Shown here: in pieces, positions 42,465-51,337 of the stretch
Layout of the letters: every line of letters starts with the position of its first letter
How positions within the stretch are numbered: position 1 is the first letter of the stretch
Source of the DNA: Luteolibacter flavescens
GTDB taxonomy: Bacteria; Verrucomicrobiota; Verrucomicrobiia; Verrucomicrobiales; Akkermansiaceae
Assembly: GCF_025950085.1 (NCBI RefSeq)
Contig: NZ_JAPDDS010000008.1
Span: 124,001 to 188,000, forward strand
Direction: 5' to 3'
DNA: 64,000 nucleotides
The notes under the pieces: generated by a model
Seen by the model: only the letters and a program-made list of their open reading frames with translations
Told to the model about the DNA's origin: nothing
Database searches by the model: none
Translations under genes and position numbers: made by a program

Positions 42465-42666
42465 CCGGTGAGGCGTGCAGCCAGAGACCACCCGGGCCGA
42501 CCTATTTACCGGCGCTCCCAGGCTGGCTACCGCGAGGCGGAGCGCTGAAGTCGAGCCACGCCTATCTATTTCACCCGGCTCGTGCATATCCGCCGCGTCG
42601 CGATCATCGCATCGACGGTGCTTACCTAGCGACGGGTCCAAGCCCCGACGACAATCCGAACGCGAA

Positions 42667-42695
42667 AAGACCCTGTAGCTTTTTGAACTACAGGG
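42667..42695 (-). terminator. Terminator of tRNA-Arg
   Basis: On the minus strand CCCTGTAG / CTACAGGG (42695-42688 with 42678-42671) forms an 8-base stem with a 9-base loop, followed by TCTTTTCG. It lies 9 bases after the tRNA CCA end. Confidence 0.8.
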
Positions 42696-42704
42696 CCTTG
42701 AAAG

Positions 42705-42781
<77 letters not shown>

Positions 42782-43011
42782 TTTGTTAACCGTCCTTGCG
42801 GCGCGGGCCGGAAAGAAACCGGGCGCGGCGGCTTCTGTCAAGACAATCGGAGGAATGTTTCGCATTTCCGCGAAGAATTTTCGCCGCTCGATTTCCGGTG
42901 GCGCGGAGGGCGTTTCGAGACCACCTTTAACTTTTTAGCAAACCGTGCATGCTCGCCTGCATTTTTTGCGAGTTTTGAACTTCTCTGAACCCTTCAGGTC
43001 TCATTTTGCGA

Positions 43012-43731
43012 ATGATAACGCAAAATTGTGTTGGGGGAAGACCCCGCCGGTCGGGACCGGAGGGACGGAGCTTGGCGACAAGCCCGTCGGACCTCTGGAA
43101 GTCCCTCCGCACCCTTTGCGCCGTATTTTCCGTGCCGCTGGCCATGTGGGCGCTGGGCACTGCCATGGTGCAGGTGGCGCCGCCGGTCTATGAATCCGGG
43201 GTCGTGCTCCGCTCCCCTGCCGTTCCGGAGGGTGGAATGACTGCTTCCTTGAAGTCCGGGAAGGTCATCGACGAGGCCGCATCCACGCTCGCCACCGACC
43301 ACACGTCCGCTGCCACCACGAAGCAAATGCTGCGCTCGCAGGTCACGTGGAAGCCCGCAACCAGCCAGGACACGGTCGAGCTGACCGCCCGGGGCCGCGA
43401 TCCCGAGGAGGCGCGCCGGACGATGATGGCCGTGGTCGCTTCCTACGAACGCCATCACGCGGAGGAAGGCCGGCAGCTCCTCGTTTACACGCTGCCGCCG
43501 GAGACCACGCCAATGCACACGCCTCACGGCACGCGGCTGATGCTGGGCGGTGCGGGCCTGGCGATGCTGGCGCTGCTGCTGAGCATCCCCCTGCTGCGCC
43601 GCATGGAGGGCGAGCCGCTGCTGGAGGATGGCTGGCGCGAGCGGATGCTCAGCGCGATTGCTCGAGCATCCGCAGCAAGGGCACCTCGGCCCGCTGGCGG
43701 ATATCTTCCGGCAGTTCAACCTGCGGGCTGA
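43012..43731 (+). CDS. Wzz-like chain-length-determinant-type membrane protein
   Basis: About 239 residues. There are two transmembrane helices (about residues 32-52 and 178-196) flanking a periplasmic region with Wzz/BY-kinase N-domain features: VAPPVYESGVVLRSPAVPEGG, then VELTARGRDPEEARRTMMAVVASYERHH and a P-rich segment before the second helix. Such proteins regulate polysaccharide polymerisation or export. No kinase domain or polysaccharide genes are nearby. The start is unsure (ATG 43012, TTG 43006, GTG 43030). Its last 83 bases overlap the 3' end of nadA on the opposite strand. Confidence 0.6.
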   Translation: MITQNCVGGRPRRSGPEGRSLATSPSDLWKSLRTLCAVFSVPLAMWALGTAMVQVAPPVYESGVVLRSPAVPEGGMTASLKSGKVIDEAASTLATDHTSAATTKQMLRSQVTWKPATSQDTVELTARGRDPEEARRTMMAVVASYERHHAEEGRQLLVYTLPPETTPMHTPHGTRLMLGGAGLAMLALLLSIPLLRRMEGEPLLEDGWRERMLSAIARASAARAPRPAGGYLPAVQPAG

Positions 43732-44587
43732 GATTCGCCAGGCAATCGTGCAGCTTCTGAAGCGTATTCATCTTCATGTAGCGGCAGTCCGCACACGCGC
43801 AGCGGTCGGTGGGCCCCGCGATGAGATTCTTGTCCGGGCACTCGCGGCGCAGGCGGTGGAGCATGCCGCTCTCGGTGACGACGATGATGTCCTTCACCGG
43901 TGCATTCCGGCAGAAGGTGATCATCTTCTCCGTCGAGCAGACTTCATCGGCCAGCAGTCGCACGGCCTGCGTGCACTCCGGATGGGCGACGACGAGCGCG
44001 CCGGGATGCTCCGCCTTGATGCGATTGATCGAGTCGCGAGTGAATTCCACGTGGACGTAGCATGAGCCCTGCCACAGGTCCATCTTGCGGCCGGTCTGCT
44101 CCATCACCCAGGCACCGAGATTCGCGTCCGGGACGAAGAGGATGGGGCGGTCCTGCGGGGCCTTGTTCACGATCTTCACCGCATTGCCGGAGGTGCAGAT
44201 CACGTCGCACAGCGCCTTCACGTGCGCGGAGCAGTTGATGTAGGCGATGACATAGTAGTTCTTCTCCGCATTCGCCTTCAGGAAGGCCTCCAGCTCGGGC
44301 CCCGGGCAGCTTTGTTCCAGCGAGCAACCGGCGTCCTTGTCGGGAAGTACGACGACCTTCGTAGGATTCACGATCTTCGCCGTCTCCGCCATGAAGTGGA
44401 CGCCGCAGAAGGCGATCACGTCGGCATCCGTCTCCTTCGCGTGATAGGCGAGGCCGAGCGAGTCACCGACGTAGTCCGCGATGTCCTGGATGTCCCCGGT
44501 TTGGTAATTGTGGGCGAGGATGACGGCATTCCGTTCCTTTTTCAGGGCAAGGATCGCTTCCTTGAGATCGAGCGCGACGGCGGGCAT
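43649..44587 (-). CDS. nadA: Quinolinate synthase
   Basis: A 312-residue NadA, the 4Fe-4S enzyme that condenses iminoaspartate with dihydroxyacetone phosphate to quinolinate in de novo NAD synthesis. Characteristic segments are LKKERNAVILAHNYQTGDIQDIADYVGDSLGLA, FCGVHFMAETAKI, YINCSAHVKALCDVICTSGNAV and HPECTQAV. The Cys-rich end is TDRCACADCRYMKMNTL. Cluster cysteines are expected in the CSLEQSCPG, CTSGN and DRCACADC areas. The ATG at 44587 is favoured because a good promoter places the transcript start right at it; a GTG three codons earlier is possible. No nadB or nadC is nearby. Confidence 0.95.
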   Translation of the reverse strand: MPAVALDLKEAILALKKERNAVILAHNYQTGDIQDIADYVGDSLGLAYHAKETDADVIAFCGVHFMAETAKIVNPTKVVVLPDKDAGCSLEQSCPGPELEAFLKANAEKNYYVIAYINCSAHVKALCDVICTSGNAVKIVNKAPQDRPILFVPDANLGAWVMEQTGRKMDLWQGSCYVHVEFTRDSINRIKAEHPGALVVAHPECTQAVRLLADEVCSTEKMITFCRNAPVKDIIVVTESGMLHRLRRECPDKNLIAGPTDRCACADCRYMKMNTLQKLHDCLANLSPQVELPEDIRQRAEVPLLRMLEQSR

Positions 44588-44592
44588 GGCGG

Positions 44593-44621
44593 ACACTAGG
44601 ACCGAAGCCGCCGCAGGGCAA
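44593..44621 (-). promoter_or_regulatory. Predicted leaderless promoter of nadA
   Basis: On the minus strand TTGCCC (44621-44616) and TAGTGT (44598-44593) are separated by 17 bases, and only five bases lie between the -10 box and the ATG at 44587. Transcription would start at about the A of the start codon. Confidence 0.5.
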
Positions 44622-44662
44622 CCGTGGAGACGGGCAGCCGAGGGGAAGGCCCCAGCACGGCT

Positions 44663-45340
44663 TCAAGCCCAGTGATTCACCGCATACACCACAAAAATCC
44701 CCAGCCACATCAAGATGGCCAGCATGTAGACCATCATCCCCATTGAGATCAATCCGTCGACTCCTTCACGAGGACGCACGTCGGGAGAAAATATCTCCTT
44801 CAGGACCGGGGCACCAGCTGTCCCAATCGGCAACAGTGCCCACGCCGCTCCCTTGGCACTGATGACACCCGCCATGGCCGCCGGCGATTGTACATAGAGT
44901 GCGTGCAGCTTCCCGAACAGGGCATAGCCGACTGACTGCGGGTGGAGAATCCCCTCCACAAACTGGCGGAAGCCGGTCACGAAGTGATGCAAGGTCTCCT
45001 CGGGGCCCAATAAGGACAGGGCGACTCCGAGTAAAATGACGGGGCCGAGGAGGATGAGGGCCACCCGCGCAGGTGTTGGCAGCGATGCGAACTGGGTCGG
45101 ATCTTGCCTGATATAGCTTCCCATCGGGAACCAGCCAAGGACAACGCGGGTGCTTCCCATATCCACCGCGGCCACCGGCTTGCCGTAAAACAGCTGAACG
45201 TGCTCAACCCGCAGCTTGCATGCGCGTAGCACCATCAGTTGAGCCGACTGCATCAGTATATTGAAGCAGTGATACACCAAGAAAACTGCAAGCGGGAATG
45301 GCACGTGCCGATGGTGCGCAGGCTCTGTATCAAAGCTCAA
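44663..45340 (-). CDS. Degenerate site-2-protease (M50)-like membrane protein
   Basis: Up to 225 residues with about four hydrophobic helices. The segment VEHVQLFYGKPVAAVDMGSTRVVLGWFPMGSYIRQDPTQFASLPTPARVALILLGPVILLGVALSL (in pieces) parallels RseP: a family G-K and beta hairpin, a P-GGY-type turn, F-..P-..R and the LAGP helix. Where RseP has HExxH, this protein has ILMQSAQLM, so it lacks the zinc motif and should be catalytically inactive. The start is uncertain (TTG 45340 or GTG 45304). Codon usage is visibly less GC-biased than the neighbours. Assignment is by motif layout only. Confidence 0.5.
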   Translation of the reverse strand: MSFDTEPAHHRHVPFPLAVFLVYHCFNILMQSAQLMVLRACKLRVEHVQLFYGKPVAAVDMGSTRVVLGWFPMGSYIRQDPTQFASLPTPARVALILLGPVILLGVALSLLGPEETLHHFVTGFRQFVEGILHPQSVGYALFGKLHALYVQSPAAMAGVISAKGAAWALLPIGTAGAPVLKEIFSPDVRPREGVDGLISMGMMVYMLAILMWLGIFVVYAVNHWA

Positions 45341-45392
45341 TCAGGATTCCCCCCGGCTTCTGCACGAGCCATGCCTTGTCCGATTTGACCCA

Positions 45393-45429
45393 ACAAAAAA
45401 GCCCGCCGCGGCGTGAGCCGGGCGGGCTT
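45393..45429 (-). terminator. Factor-independent terminator of the bactofilin gene
   Basis: Minus strand: AAGCCCGCC / GGCGGGCTT (45429-45421 with 45407-45399) with an inner CGGC-GTGA-GCCG hairpin, followed by TTTT. It lies 25 bases after the bactofilin stop. Confidence 0.88.
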
Positions 45430-45454
45430 TGGAAAAGATCGCAGGTATGACCGA

Positions 45455-46084
45455 TCAGGAATCCACGCCGGAAAGCGTGCCCTGCTTCGTGTCTGCCTTT
45501 GCAGCCGGTGCGGCGGCAGCGGCCTGGCCACCACCCTGCTTGGCGGGAGCGCCAGCCGGGGTCGAGGGCGTGCCGACGGCGGACTTGCCGACGAAGATGG
45601 CACCCGGCTCGATCGAGAGGGTCTTTGCCTTGATGTCACCGACGACTTCCGCGGAAGCCTTCAGTTCCACGCGGTCGTTGGCGACGATGTTGCCGTGGAC
45701 CTTGCCATAGACGACCACGGTGCCGGTCTTGATCTCGGCCTTCAGGCGGGCGTTTTCACCCACAGTCAGATTGCCGTCGGACTGGATCTCGCCCTCGATG
45801 CGGCCGTCCACGACCAGATCGTTGGTGAATTTGACCGTGCCCTTGATGTCCACGTCGGAGCTGAGGACGTTGCGGGATGGACCCACCGGGCGCTGTGGCG
45901 CGGCTGCGGCGGGGACGGAGGCAGCTGCCGCGGCGGCAGGTGCCACCGGCTCGGGGCTGCCGTAGTTGGCAGGAGCGGGTGCCGGTGCCGGCGTGTACGA
46001 TGCCGTGGGGGCAGGTGCGGTCGGGGCGGCGGGCTCTTCCGGCTTGTTGCCGGTGATCTTGCGAAATCCGAAGCTATTGCTCAT
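45455..46084 (-). CDS. Bactofilin family cytoskeletal protein
   Basis: A 209-residue bactofilin. A disordered Pro/Ala-rich N-terminus (residues 1-70) precedes the central right-handed beta-helix of about 100 residues with six-residue rungs (IKGTVKFTNDLVVDGRIEGEIQSDGNLTVGENARLKAEIKTGTVVVYGKVHGNIVANDRVELKASAEVVGDI in pieces). A second Ala-rich tail follows. Bactofilins self-assemble without nucleotides into filaments that help shape cells or localise envelope enzymes. A peptidase partner often found with bactofilins is not seen here. TATTCA lies six bases before the ATG. Confidence 0.92.
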   Translation of the reverse strand: MSNSFGFRKITGNKPEEPAAPTAPAPTASYTPAPAPAPANYGSPEPVAPAAAAAASVPAAAAPQRPVGPSRNVLSSDVDIKGTVKFTNDLVVDGRIEGEIQSDGNLTVGENARLKAEIKTGTVVVYGKVHGNIVANDRVELKASAEVVGDIKAKTLSIEPGAIFVGKSAVGTPSTPAGAPAKQGGGQAAAAAPAAKADTKQGTLSGVDS

Positions 46085-46143
46085 GGCGTGTGAATAGGGA
46101 ATGCGGTGAAGTTGAAAGTCAATTGGATTTCCCCTCGTGCGGA

Positions 46144-47040
46144 CTACTCCTTCGGAGCCTCCACGGGCGGGGCGGGCTGCTCGGACGGAGGCGCGGGCTG
46201 CTCTTCCTCGGCGGGCGGCACGGTTTCTTCGGCAGGAGTCGCCGGGGCTTCTTCCGGGGGAGTCGCGTCGCCGCCGGAAAGGATGCTGCCGAGCGGTCCC
46301 TCGAGCTCCTTCGGCATGGCGGCACCGTCCAAGATACCGCCTGGGGCCGGGACTTCGCCTCCCTCCGGAGCAGGTGGGGCTGGCGGGGCCTCAACGGCCA
46401 CGGGGTCCTTGAAGCGCAGCAGGTTCAGGCGCTGGGTGCCCAGATTTGCAAGGGGATTCGTGCCGTAGTCGGAGACGGCCTTCTTGTAGGACTGCTCGGC
46501 CTCATCGAGCTTTCCTCCCGCCTTCTGCATGTCGCCGAGCGAAACGAGCGCGTAGGGAGCGACGTAGCGGGCGGCCGGATCGTTGACCAGTTCCTGGAAA
46601 TACTGCTTCGCCTCGTCCTTCTTCCCCTGCTGCTGCAAGCGGGTGGCGAGACTGGCCTTCGCGCTGATCACGCCGGGGTGATCCGGCGTCGAGGAAATGA
46701 AGCCCTTGAGGGTCTCGATGGCGGCGTCCTGGTCACCGGCTTCCCACTGCTTTTCCGCGATGACGAGCTGGGCGCTGCCGGCTGCGGCGGTGTCCGGCTT
46801 TTCCTTCACCAGTGCCTGTAGCTGCGGGATGCCCTCGGATTTCACCAGGATGGCACCGGCATTGTGCTCCGACTCCTCTTTCAGGCCGCGCATGACGATG
46901 AACGTGGCGGTGGCAGCCACCAGCACGACGCCAAGGGCGATCATGCCCTTCTGGTTGCGCTCGAGGAATGTCTCGAATGCGGAGGGGCCGTGGGAAATTT
47001 CGGCAAGCGGGCGCGGGGTTTCGACGGAGTCTTCGGCCAT
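46144..47040 (-). CDS. YfgM-like TPR membrane protein
   Basis: 298 residues. A cytoplasmic N-terminus (PRPLAEISHGPSAFETFLERNQKG) leads into a single helix (MIALGVVLVAATATFIVM). A periplasmic TPR region (about 65-220; GDQDAAIETLKGFISSTPDHPGVISAKASLATRLQQQGKKDEAKQYFQELV in pieces) and a Pro/Glu-rich tail follow. The single helix followed by TPRs resembles YfgM, an ancillary protein of the Sec translocon and periplasmic chaperones. The ATG at 47040 was chosen over an upstream one because it fits that plan. It is divergent from lpxB. Confidence 0.75.
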   Translation of the reverse strand: MAEDSVETPRPLAEISHGPSAFETFLERNQKGMIALGVVLVAATATFIVMRGLKEESEHNAGAILVKSEGIPQLQALVKEKPDTAAAGSAQLVIAEKQWEAGDQDAAIETLKGFISSTPDHPGVISAKASLATRLQQQGKKDEAKQYFQELVNDPAARYVAPYALVSLGDMQKAGGKLDEAEQSYKKAVSDYGTNPLANLGTQRLNLLRFKDPVAVEAPPAPPAPEGGEVPAPGGILDGAAMPKELEGPLGSILSGGDATPPEEAPATPAEETVPPAEEEQPAPPSEQPAPPVEAPKE

Positions 47041-47173
47041 GATGCGGGCCGCGATTAAGGAGCCGGGACGCGTGAAAGCAATGACGAATTCCCTCCCCCG
47101 GGCACATCGTTTCGACATGCCGCCGGGATTTTCATGGTCAGCGCGCAAACGGCTTCCCTAAGCTCCGCCGCAG

Positions 47174-48301
47174 ATGGCCGAGGCGCTGTATGTCATCGCG
47201 GGGGAATTGAGTGGCGATGCACACGGCGCTGGGATGCTGCGCGCCCTGCTGTCGATGCATCCGGAGCTGGAAGTCCGGGGTGCCGGAGGCCCGGAAATGC
47301 GCGAGGTGGCCGGAGACGGCATCCGCGACTGGGTGGAGGAAGCCGCCGTGATGGGCATCTGGGAAGTGCTGAAGCGCTACGGGTGGTTCAAGAAGCGCTT
47401 CGACGAGATGCTCACCGAGGTCATCGCGCAAAAGCCCTCGCTGCTCGTGCTGATCGATTACCCCGGCTTCAACCTGCGCTTCGCCGAGGCGGTGCGCCAG
47501 GAGCTGCCGAAAACGAAGATCATCTACTACATCAGCCCGCAGGTGTGGGCGTGGAACAAGGGTCGCCTGCCCAAAATGGCGCGTCTCTTGGATGAAATGC
47601 TCTGCCTCTTCCCCTTCGAGAAGCCGATCTTCGAAGGCGCGGGACTGCCCACCACCTTCGTCGGCCACCCGCTCGTGGACGAACTGGAGGAGGAGCGCAC
47701 CGCGGGATCCCGCGAGGAAAACCTGGTCGCCCTGCTGCCCGGCAGCCGGGAGCGCGAGGTCTCCCGGCTCTTTCCGATGATGCTGGAGGCTGCCCGCCGC
47801 CTGAATTCCAAGCGCCCGGAGACAAGATTCGAGGCCTGTGGTGCGTCCGCCAAGCTCTCCGCCCGTATGCGCGAACTGACCGCCGCGGCGAAGCTCGACG
47901 AGATCGTCCACATCCGGGACGGCGGCGCGCACGATCTGATGCAGCGGGCCGCCTGCGGCGTGGTCGCCAGCGGCACCGCCACGCTGGAGGCCGCGTATTT
48001 CGGACTCCCCTACTGCCTCGTCTACAAGGTGGCATGGCCCACCTACCTGATGGCGAAGATGCTCGTGAAGATCGAGTTCATCGGCCTGATCAATATCCTC
48101 GCCGGGCAAAAGATGGTGGAGGAATTCATCCAGTCCGAGGCCGATCCGCTACACGTCGAGCAGTCGCTCTCGCGCTTCCTTTCCGACGACTCCTTCCGCG
48201 AGGAAACCCGCCGCAAGCTGCTGGCAACGGCTGCCAAGCTCGGCGGCCCCGGTGCCCACGTCCGAGCCGCCACCGCGATCTCGAAGTGGATCGGCCGGTG
48301 A
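47174..48301 (+). CDS. lpxB: Lipid-A-disaccharide synthase
   Basis: A 375-residue LpxB, the peripheral membrane glycosyltransferase (GT19) that joins UDP-2,3-diacylglucosamine and lipid X into the lipid A disaccharide. Family segments: YVIAGELSGDAHGAGML at the N-terminus, VRGAGGPEM, LVLIDYPGFNLRFA, YYISPQVWAWNKGR, TTFVGHPLVDEL, LLPGSREREV and ASGTATLEAAYFGLPYCLVYK. It shows that this organism makes lipid A. TAAGCT is nine bases before the ATG, so its leader may be very short. Confidence 0.96.
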   Translation: MAEALYVIAGELSGDAHGAGMLRALLSMHPELEVRGAGGPEMREVAGDGIRDWVEEAAVMGIWEVLKRYGWFKKRFDEMLTEVIAQKPSLLVLIDYPGFNLRFAEAVRQELPKTKIIYYISPQVWAWNKGRLPKMARLLDEMLCLFPFEKPIFEGAGLPTTFVGHPLVDELEEERTAGSREENLVALLPGSREREVSRLFPMMLEAARRLNSKRPETRFEACGASAKLSARMRELTAAAKLDEIVHIRDGGAHDLMQRAACGVVASGTATLEAAYFGLPYCLVYKVAWPTYLMAKMLVKIEFIGLINILAGQKMVEEFIQSEADPLHVEQSLSRFLSDDSFREETRRKLLATAAKLGGPGAHVRAATAISKWIGR

Positions 48302-48379
48302 TGCCCCGGTAGCCGCGAAAGTGGTGGAGCCTCCGGATCCCACCCATCGAAGCCCCCGGGTCATGCTTCTCGAAGAAAT

Positions 48380-48407
48380 GAAAAGGCACCCGGGGATGCC
48401 GGGTGCC
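48380..48407 (-). terminator. Terminator of the 808-aa secreted protein gene
   Basis: Minus strand: GGCACCCGG / CCGGGTGCC (48407-48399 with 48393-48385), with a 5-base loop, followed by TTTTCATTTC. It lies 48 bases after the stop. On the plus strand there is no T-run, so it is not a clear lpxB terminator. Confidence 0.75.
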
Positions 48408-48454
48408 CTGCTCATCTGCGACCTGCGATCAGGCCGACAGGACAAGTCGTCGGA

Positions 48455-50881
48455 TCAATTCGCGGTGACCGACAGGCGGGCGAAGTGCCGGGCCGAGCCT
48501 ACCGGGATGGTGGCCGAGATGGTCGTGGCGTCATTGGCGATGTAGGAGCTGACGGCGGTCCATGGGTCGGGCTGCGCACCGAGGGTGGTGGACTCCTCGA
48601 TCACATAGATGACGTCCCCATTGGCCACGGCGCTCGCGCGCTTGGTGAAGCTCAGGATGCCATTCGCCAGAGTGCCCGGCGACGCATCCGGCGCGGTCGG
48701 ATTCATCCCCGCGATGGCATACTCGATCAGGTTGCTGAGGCCGTCGCCATCCGGGTCCGCGCCCGGGAGCTTGTCCGCCTCGCTGAGACCGGGGAATTGC
48801 GCGATGAAGGACGAGTAGCCCCCGCCGACGGTGACTTTCTTCAGGTGGATCTCCTTGGCGGTGGCGTCGTGCTCGAGAGCATAGCCGGAGGGGACGCTCA
48901 TGCCGGAGGGCGTGCCGGTCAGCGTGCCGGTATATTTGGCGAGGATGTAGTTCTCGGCAGTTGGTGCGGTGAGGGCATTGAAGGTGAAGTTGTCGCCGGA
49001 AAGATCGACATTGCCGGTGATATTCACCCGGTCGGCGGTGGCGCCGTCGACGTCCACGTGGAACTTGCCACCGGTGGTGAAGGAGAGGTTTCCCGTGATG
49101 CCGAGGACGCCGACGGTGGTGGTGAGACCTGCGGTGAGCGTGCCGTGGCCGCCGATGCGCACTCCGGTATCTGAGGAGATGCTACCAGTGCCTCCCAGGA
49201 GGCCGGTGCCGTTGGTGTTGTCCACTCCGTCCGCATTGCCGTTCCCGACGCGGATGGGGAAGGTGCCATTGGTTTTGGTGAGCGTGCCATTCACGATCAG
49301 CGTGCCATTCGATCCCTCATTCCGTCCGACGAAGAGCTGCCCGGCGGTGGTGGAGGAGTCGTTGAGTGTCGCCCCGGCCGCGATGGTGAGCGTGCCGGTG
49401 CCGGATTCGCCGACGCTGATGTCCGAGCCGGTGTGCGATGCGGTGCCAGCGGTAAGATTGTAAGTGGCGCTGTGGTTCGCCGCGAGGCCCACGACCAACG
49501 AACCGGCGACCAAGACCTCGCCACCGGTCTGATTCATGGTGGCGGAGCCGGTTCCCAGGCTGTTGAGCGCGTCACCTCCCAAGAAGAGCGCTCCACGGAC
49601 GACGAATGAGCCGTCCGCGACGTTGATGAGACCTGTGCCGTTGTTCACGCCGGCCCGGATCCCGCTGACATTGGTGGTGCCGCTGTTATGATTGTAGGTG
49701 CCCGTACCATCGAGGCCCACGATGAGATTCGAGGCCCCGGCGATCTCGTAAGTGCCTCCGTTCACGTTGACCGTTCCGTTGCCGGTGGTGCCCTGGCCGA
49801 GCCAGTCCCAGTTGCCCGAGGCATTGTAGTAGAGGCCGTCGAGTTCGACATTCAGGACGCCGGTGCCATTGAAGCCGATGCGCAGGTCACCGACGTTCGC
49901 CCCCGTTTCGCGACGGAACTCACCTCCGGTGGCGATGGTGATCGTACCGTTGCCGGTGCCATTCCGGCCGACATAGAGATCGGATCTCGCTTCGACGGTA
50001 TTGACCCTGGAGAAGACGGCGAAATCCTCCACCGTCATCGCTCCCGTGCCGGTGAAGCCGACGGTGAGCTCCCCGTCCGTCATGTCCATGCGAGCCGGGA
50101 AGCCGTCCAGATGGAGGAAGCCCTTGGCTCCGCCACCCGCGCCAACCTCGACATTGCCCCGTGCATTGAATTTCCCGCCGTCATTCACCGTGAGGACGCT
50201 CTGAAAATCGGAGGTCGATTGCCCGATGCGGATATGGGGATTCAGGACGATGGTGGTGCCGTTCCATGTCTTCTGGTCGCCTTCGAGCACGCCGTCGGAG
50301 TTGATGGTGACAACGCCGACCGTTCCCGTGGAGGGGGCGAGATTCATGGTGAATGCGCCGACATTCGGGGACAGGTCCACGCGGTCGCGGAGATTGAGCA
50401 CGGCGCTGCCGGCGGCCCCGGTATTGTCGCCGACCTTGATGGTGCCGTTGCCATTGGCTTCCACGCCCACCTGGAGATTGGTGCCGCCGCCGGTGGAGTC
50501 GGTCACGTGGAAGCGTCCGTCATTGATATTGAGGGTGCCCACGCCCTTGTGACCGATGCGCACCCACCATCCACCTTCAGACTGGCTGAGCACGCCGCCA
50601 TTGATGTTGATGGAATTCCCATTGCTCACGCCGAAATCATTCGACCCATCGAGGCCCGCGAAGGGTGCTCCATTCGTGTAGAGCACCGTGTGCCCCGTGA
50701 GGATATTGGCGGTATCAGCGGCTCCGGGGAGCGGGACCACGCCACCGGACCAGGTCGCCGTGGCATTCCAATTTCCCGAAGCGGCGGAGTCCACGGTGGC
50801 CGCCGTGGCGATGCCGCCCAGAGGCATGAGAGTCAGAAAAAGTGAAGCCTGACGGCAGAGTGATCGATTAATGGGTTTCAT
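48455..50881 (-). CDS. Large secreted beta-helix (autotransporter-like repeat) protein
   Basis: An 808-residue exported protein with signal peptide (ASLFLTLMPLGGIATAA). The bulk (residues 30-640) consists of degenerate Gly/Asn/Thr-rich strand repeats (GTGTLTIAAGATLNDSS; GNGTVNVNGGTYEIAGASNLIVG) like PEP-CTERM/autotransporter passenger beta helices. Near the end GADPDGDGLSNLIEYAIAGMNP is a Ca-type thrombospondin-3-like loop. A final domain with VIEESTTLGAQPDPW and SARHFARLSV follows, as in other secreted proteins of this window. Likely surface or extracellular, possibly adhesive. A palindrome CGCCAT-TT-ATGGCG lies 23-36 bases upstream of the start. Confidence 0.78.
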   Translation of the reverse strand: MKPINRSLCRQASLFLTLMPLGGIATAATVDSAASGNWNATATWSGGVVPLPGAADTANILTGHTVLYTNGAPFAGLDGSNDFGVSNGNSININGGVLSQSEGGWWVRIGHKGVGTLNINDGRFHVTDSTGGGTNLQVGVEANGNGTIKVGDNTGAAGSAVLNLRDRVDLSPNVGAFTMNLAPSTGTVGVVTINSDGVLEGDQKTWNGTTIVLNPHIRIGQSTSDFQSVLTVNDGGKFNARGNVEVGAGGGAKGFLHLDGFPARMDMTDGELTVGFTGTGAMTVEDFAVFSRVNTVEARSDLYVGRNGTGNGTITIATGGEFRRETGANVGDLRIGFNGTGVLNVELDGLYYNASGNWDWLGQGTTGNGTVNVNGGTYEIAGASNLIVGLDGTGTYNHNSGTTNVSGIRAGVNNGTGLINVADGSFVVRGALFLGGDALNSLGTGSATMNQTGGEVLVAGSLVVGLAANHSATYNLTAGTASHTGSDISVGESGTGTLTIAAGATLNDSSTTAGQLFVGRNEGSNGTLIVNGTLTKTNGTFPIRVGNGNADGVDNTNGTGLLGGTGSISSDTGVRIGGHGTLTAGLTTTVGVLGITGNLSFTTGGKFHVDVDGATADRVNITGNVDLSGDNFTFNALTAPTAENYILAKYTGTLTGTPSGMSVPSGYALEHDATAKEIHLKKVTVGGGYSSFIAQFPGLSEADKLPGADPDGDGLSNLIEYAIAGMNPTAPDASPGTLANGILSFTKRASAVANGDVIYVIEESTTLGAQPDPWTAVSSYIANDATTISATIPVGSARHFARLSVTAN

Positions 50882-51337
50882 GGGTATCGAGTTGTTTGAA
50901 GAGCGCCATTTATGGCGTCAACCCGAAACCAGATGATGACATCCTACCTCTTGGCGGCTTGCAAAATGACTCGGCGATGGACTAGCGGCAGAAATCAGGC
51001 AAACCGCGCACTCTGCACGCATATCGGTATATCATCGCGAAACTTGCTGACCTGCCGCACGATCCAGCCGATCAATAGCAACGGTGTATCGCCCACCGCG
51101 AGGCAGGCATCAGCGCCACAACGCACCTGCAAGACCACTATCTCGCCGGTTGCCAGATCGGATACAGCCCGGGCTCGTCGATCATCATATCACCGGTACC
51201 GTTATAGGGTCATGCCGACCTCGGCGCGCGGATTGATCCCGAGGTGAAGCGCACCGGTTCCAGCGCCGCCAAATAGGAAACGGTGCCGAGCCGGGAAACC
51301 ATCCCGGATTGGCAAGCACCCTATTCTGGCAATGGGA
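50882..51337. other. Intergenic region without a supported gene
   Basis: About 450 bases separate the secreted-protein start from the phospholipase D stop. The only notable features are the palindrome at 50904-50917, possibly an operator, and two short frames on the minus strand: one open from about 51192 to 50995 without an ATG, the other ending in GINPRAEVGMTL near 51205. Neither has a start context, so gene decay or chance cannot be separated. Confidence 0.35.

Noticed and set aside
46091-46122. Promoter of the bactofilin gene (TTGACT with TATTCA)
   Set aside because: The spacing is 20 bases, too long for a normal sigma-70-type promoter, so only the TATTCA position was noted.
50995-51192. 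Short minus-strand frame (ending VQSARFA) as a small gene
   Set aside because: No ATG and no promoter; its hydrophobic stretch could be a remnant but cannot be supported.
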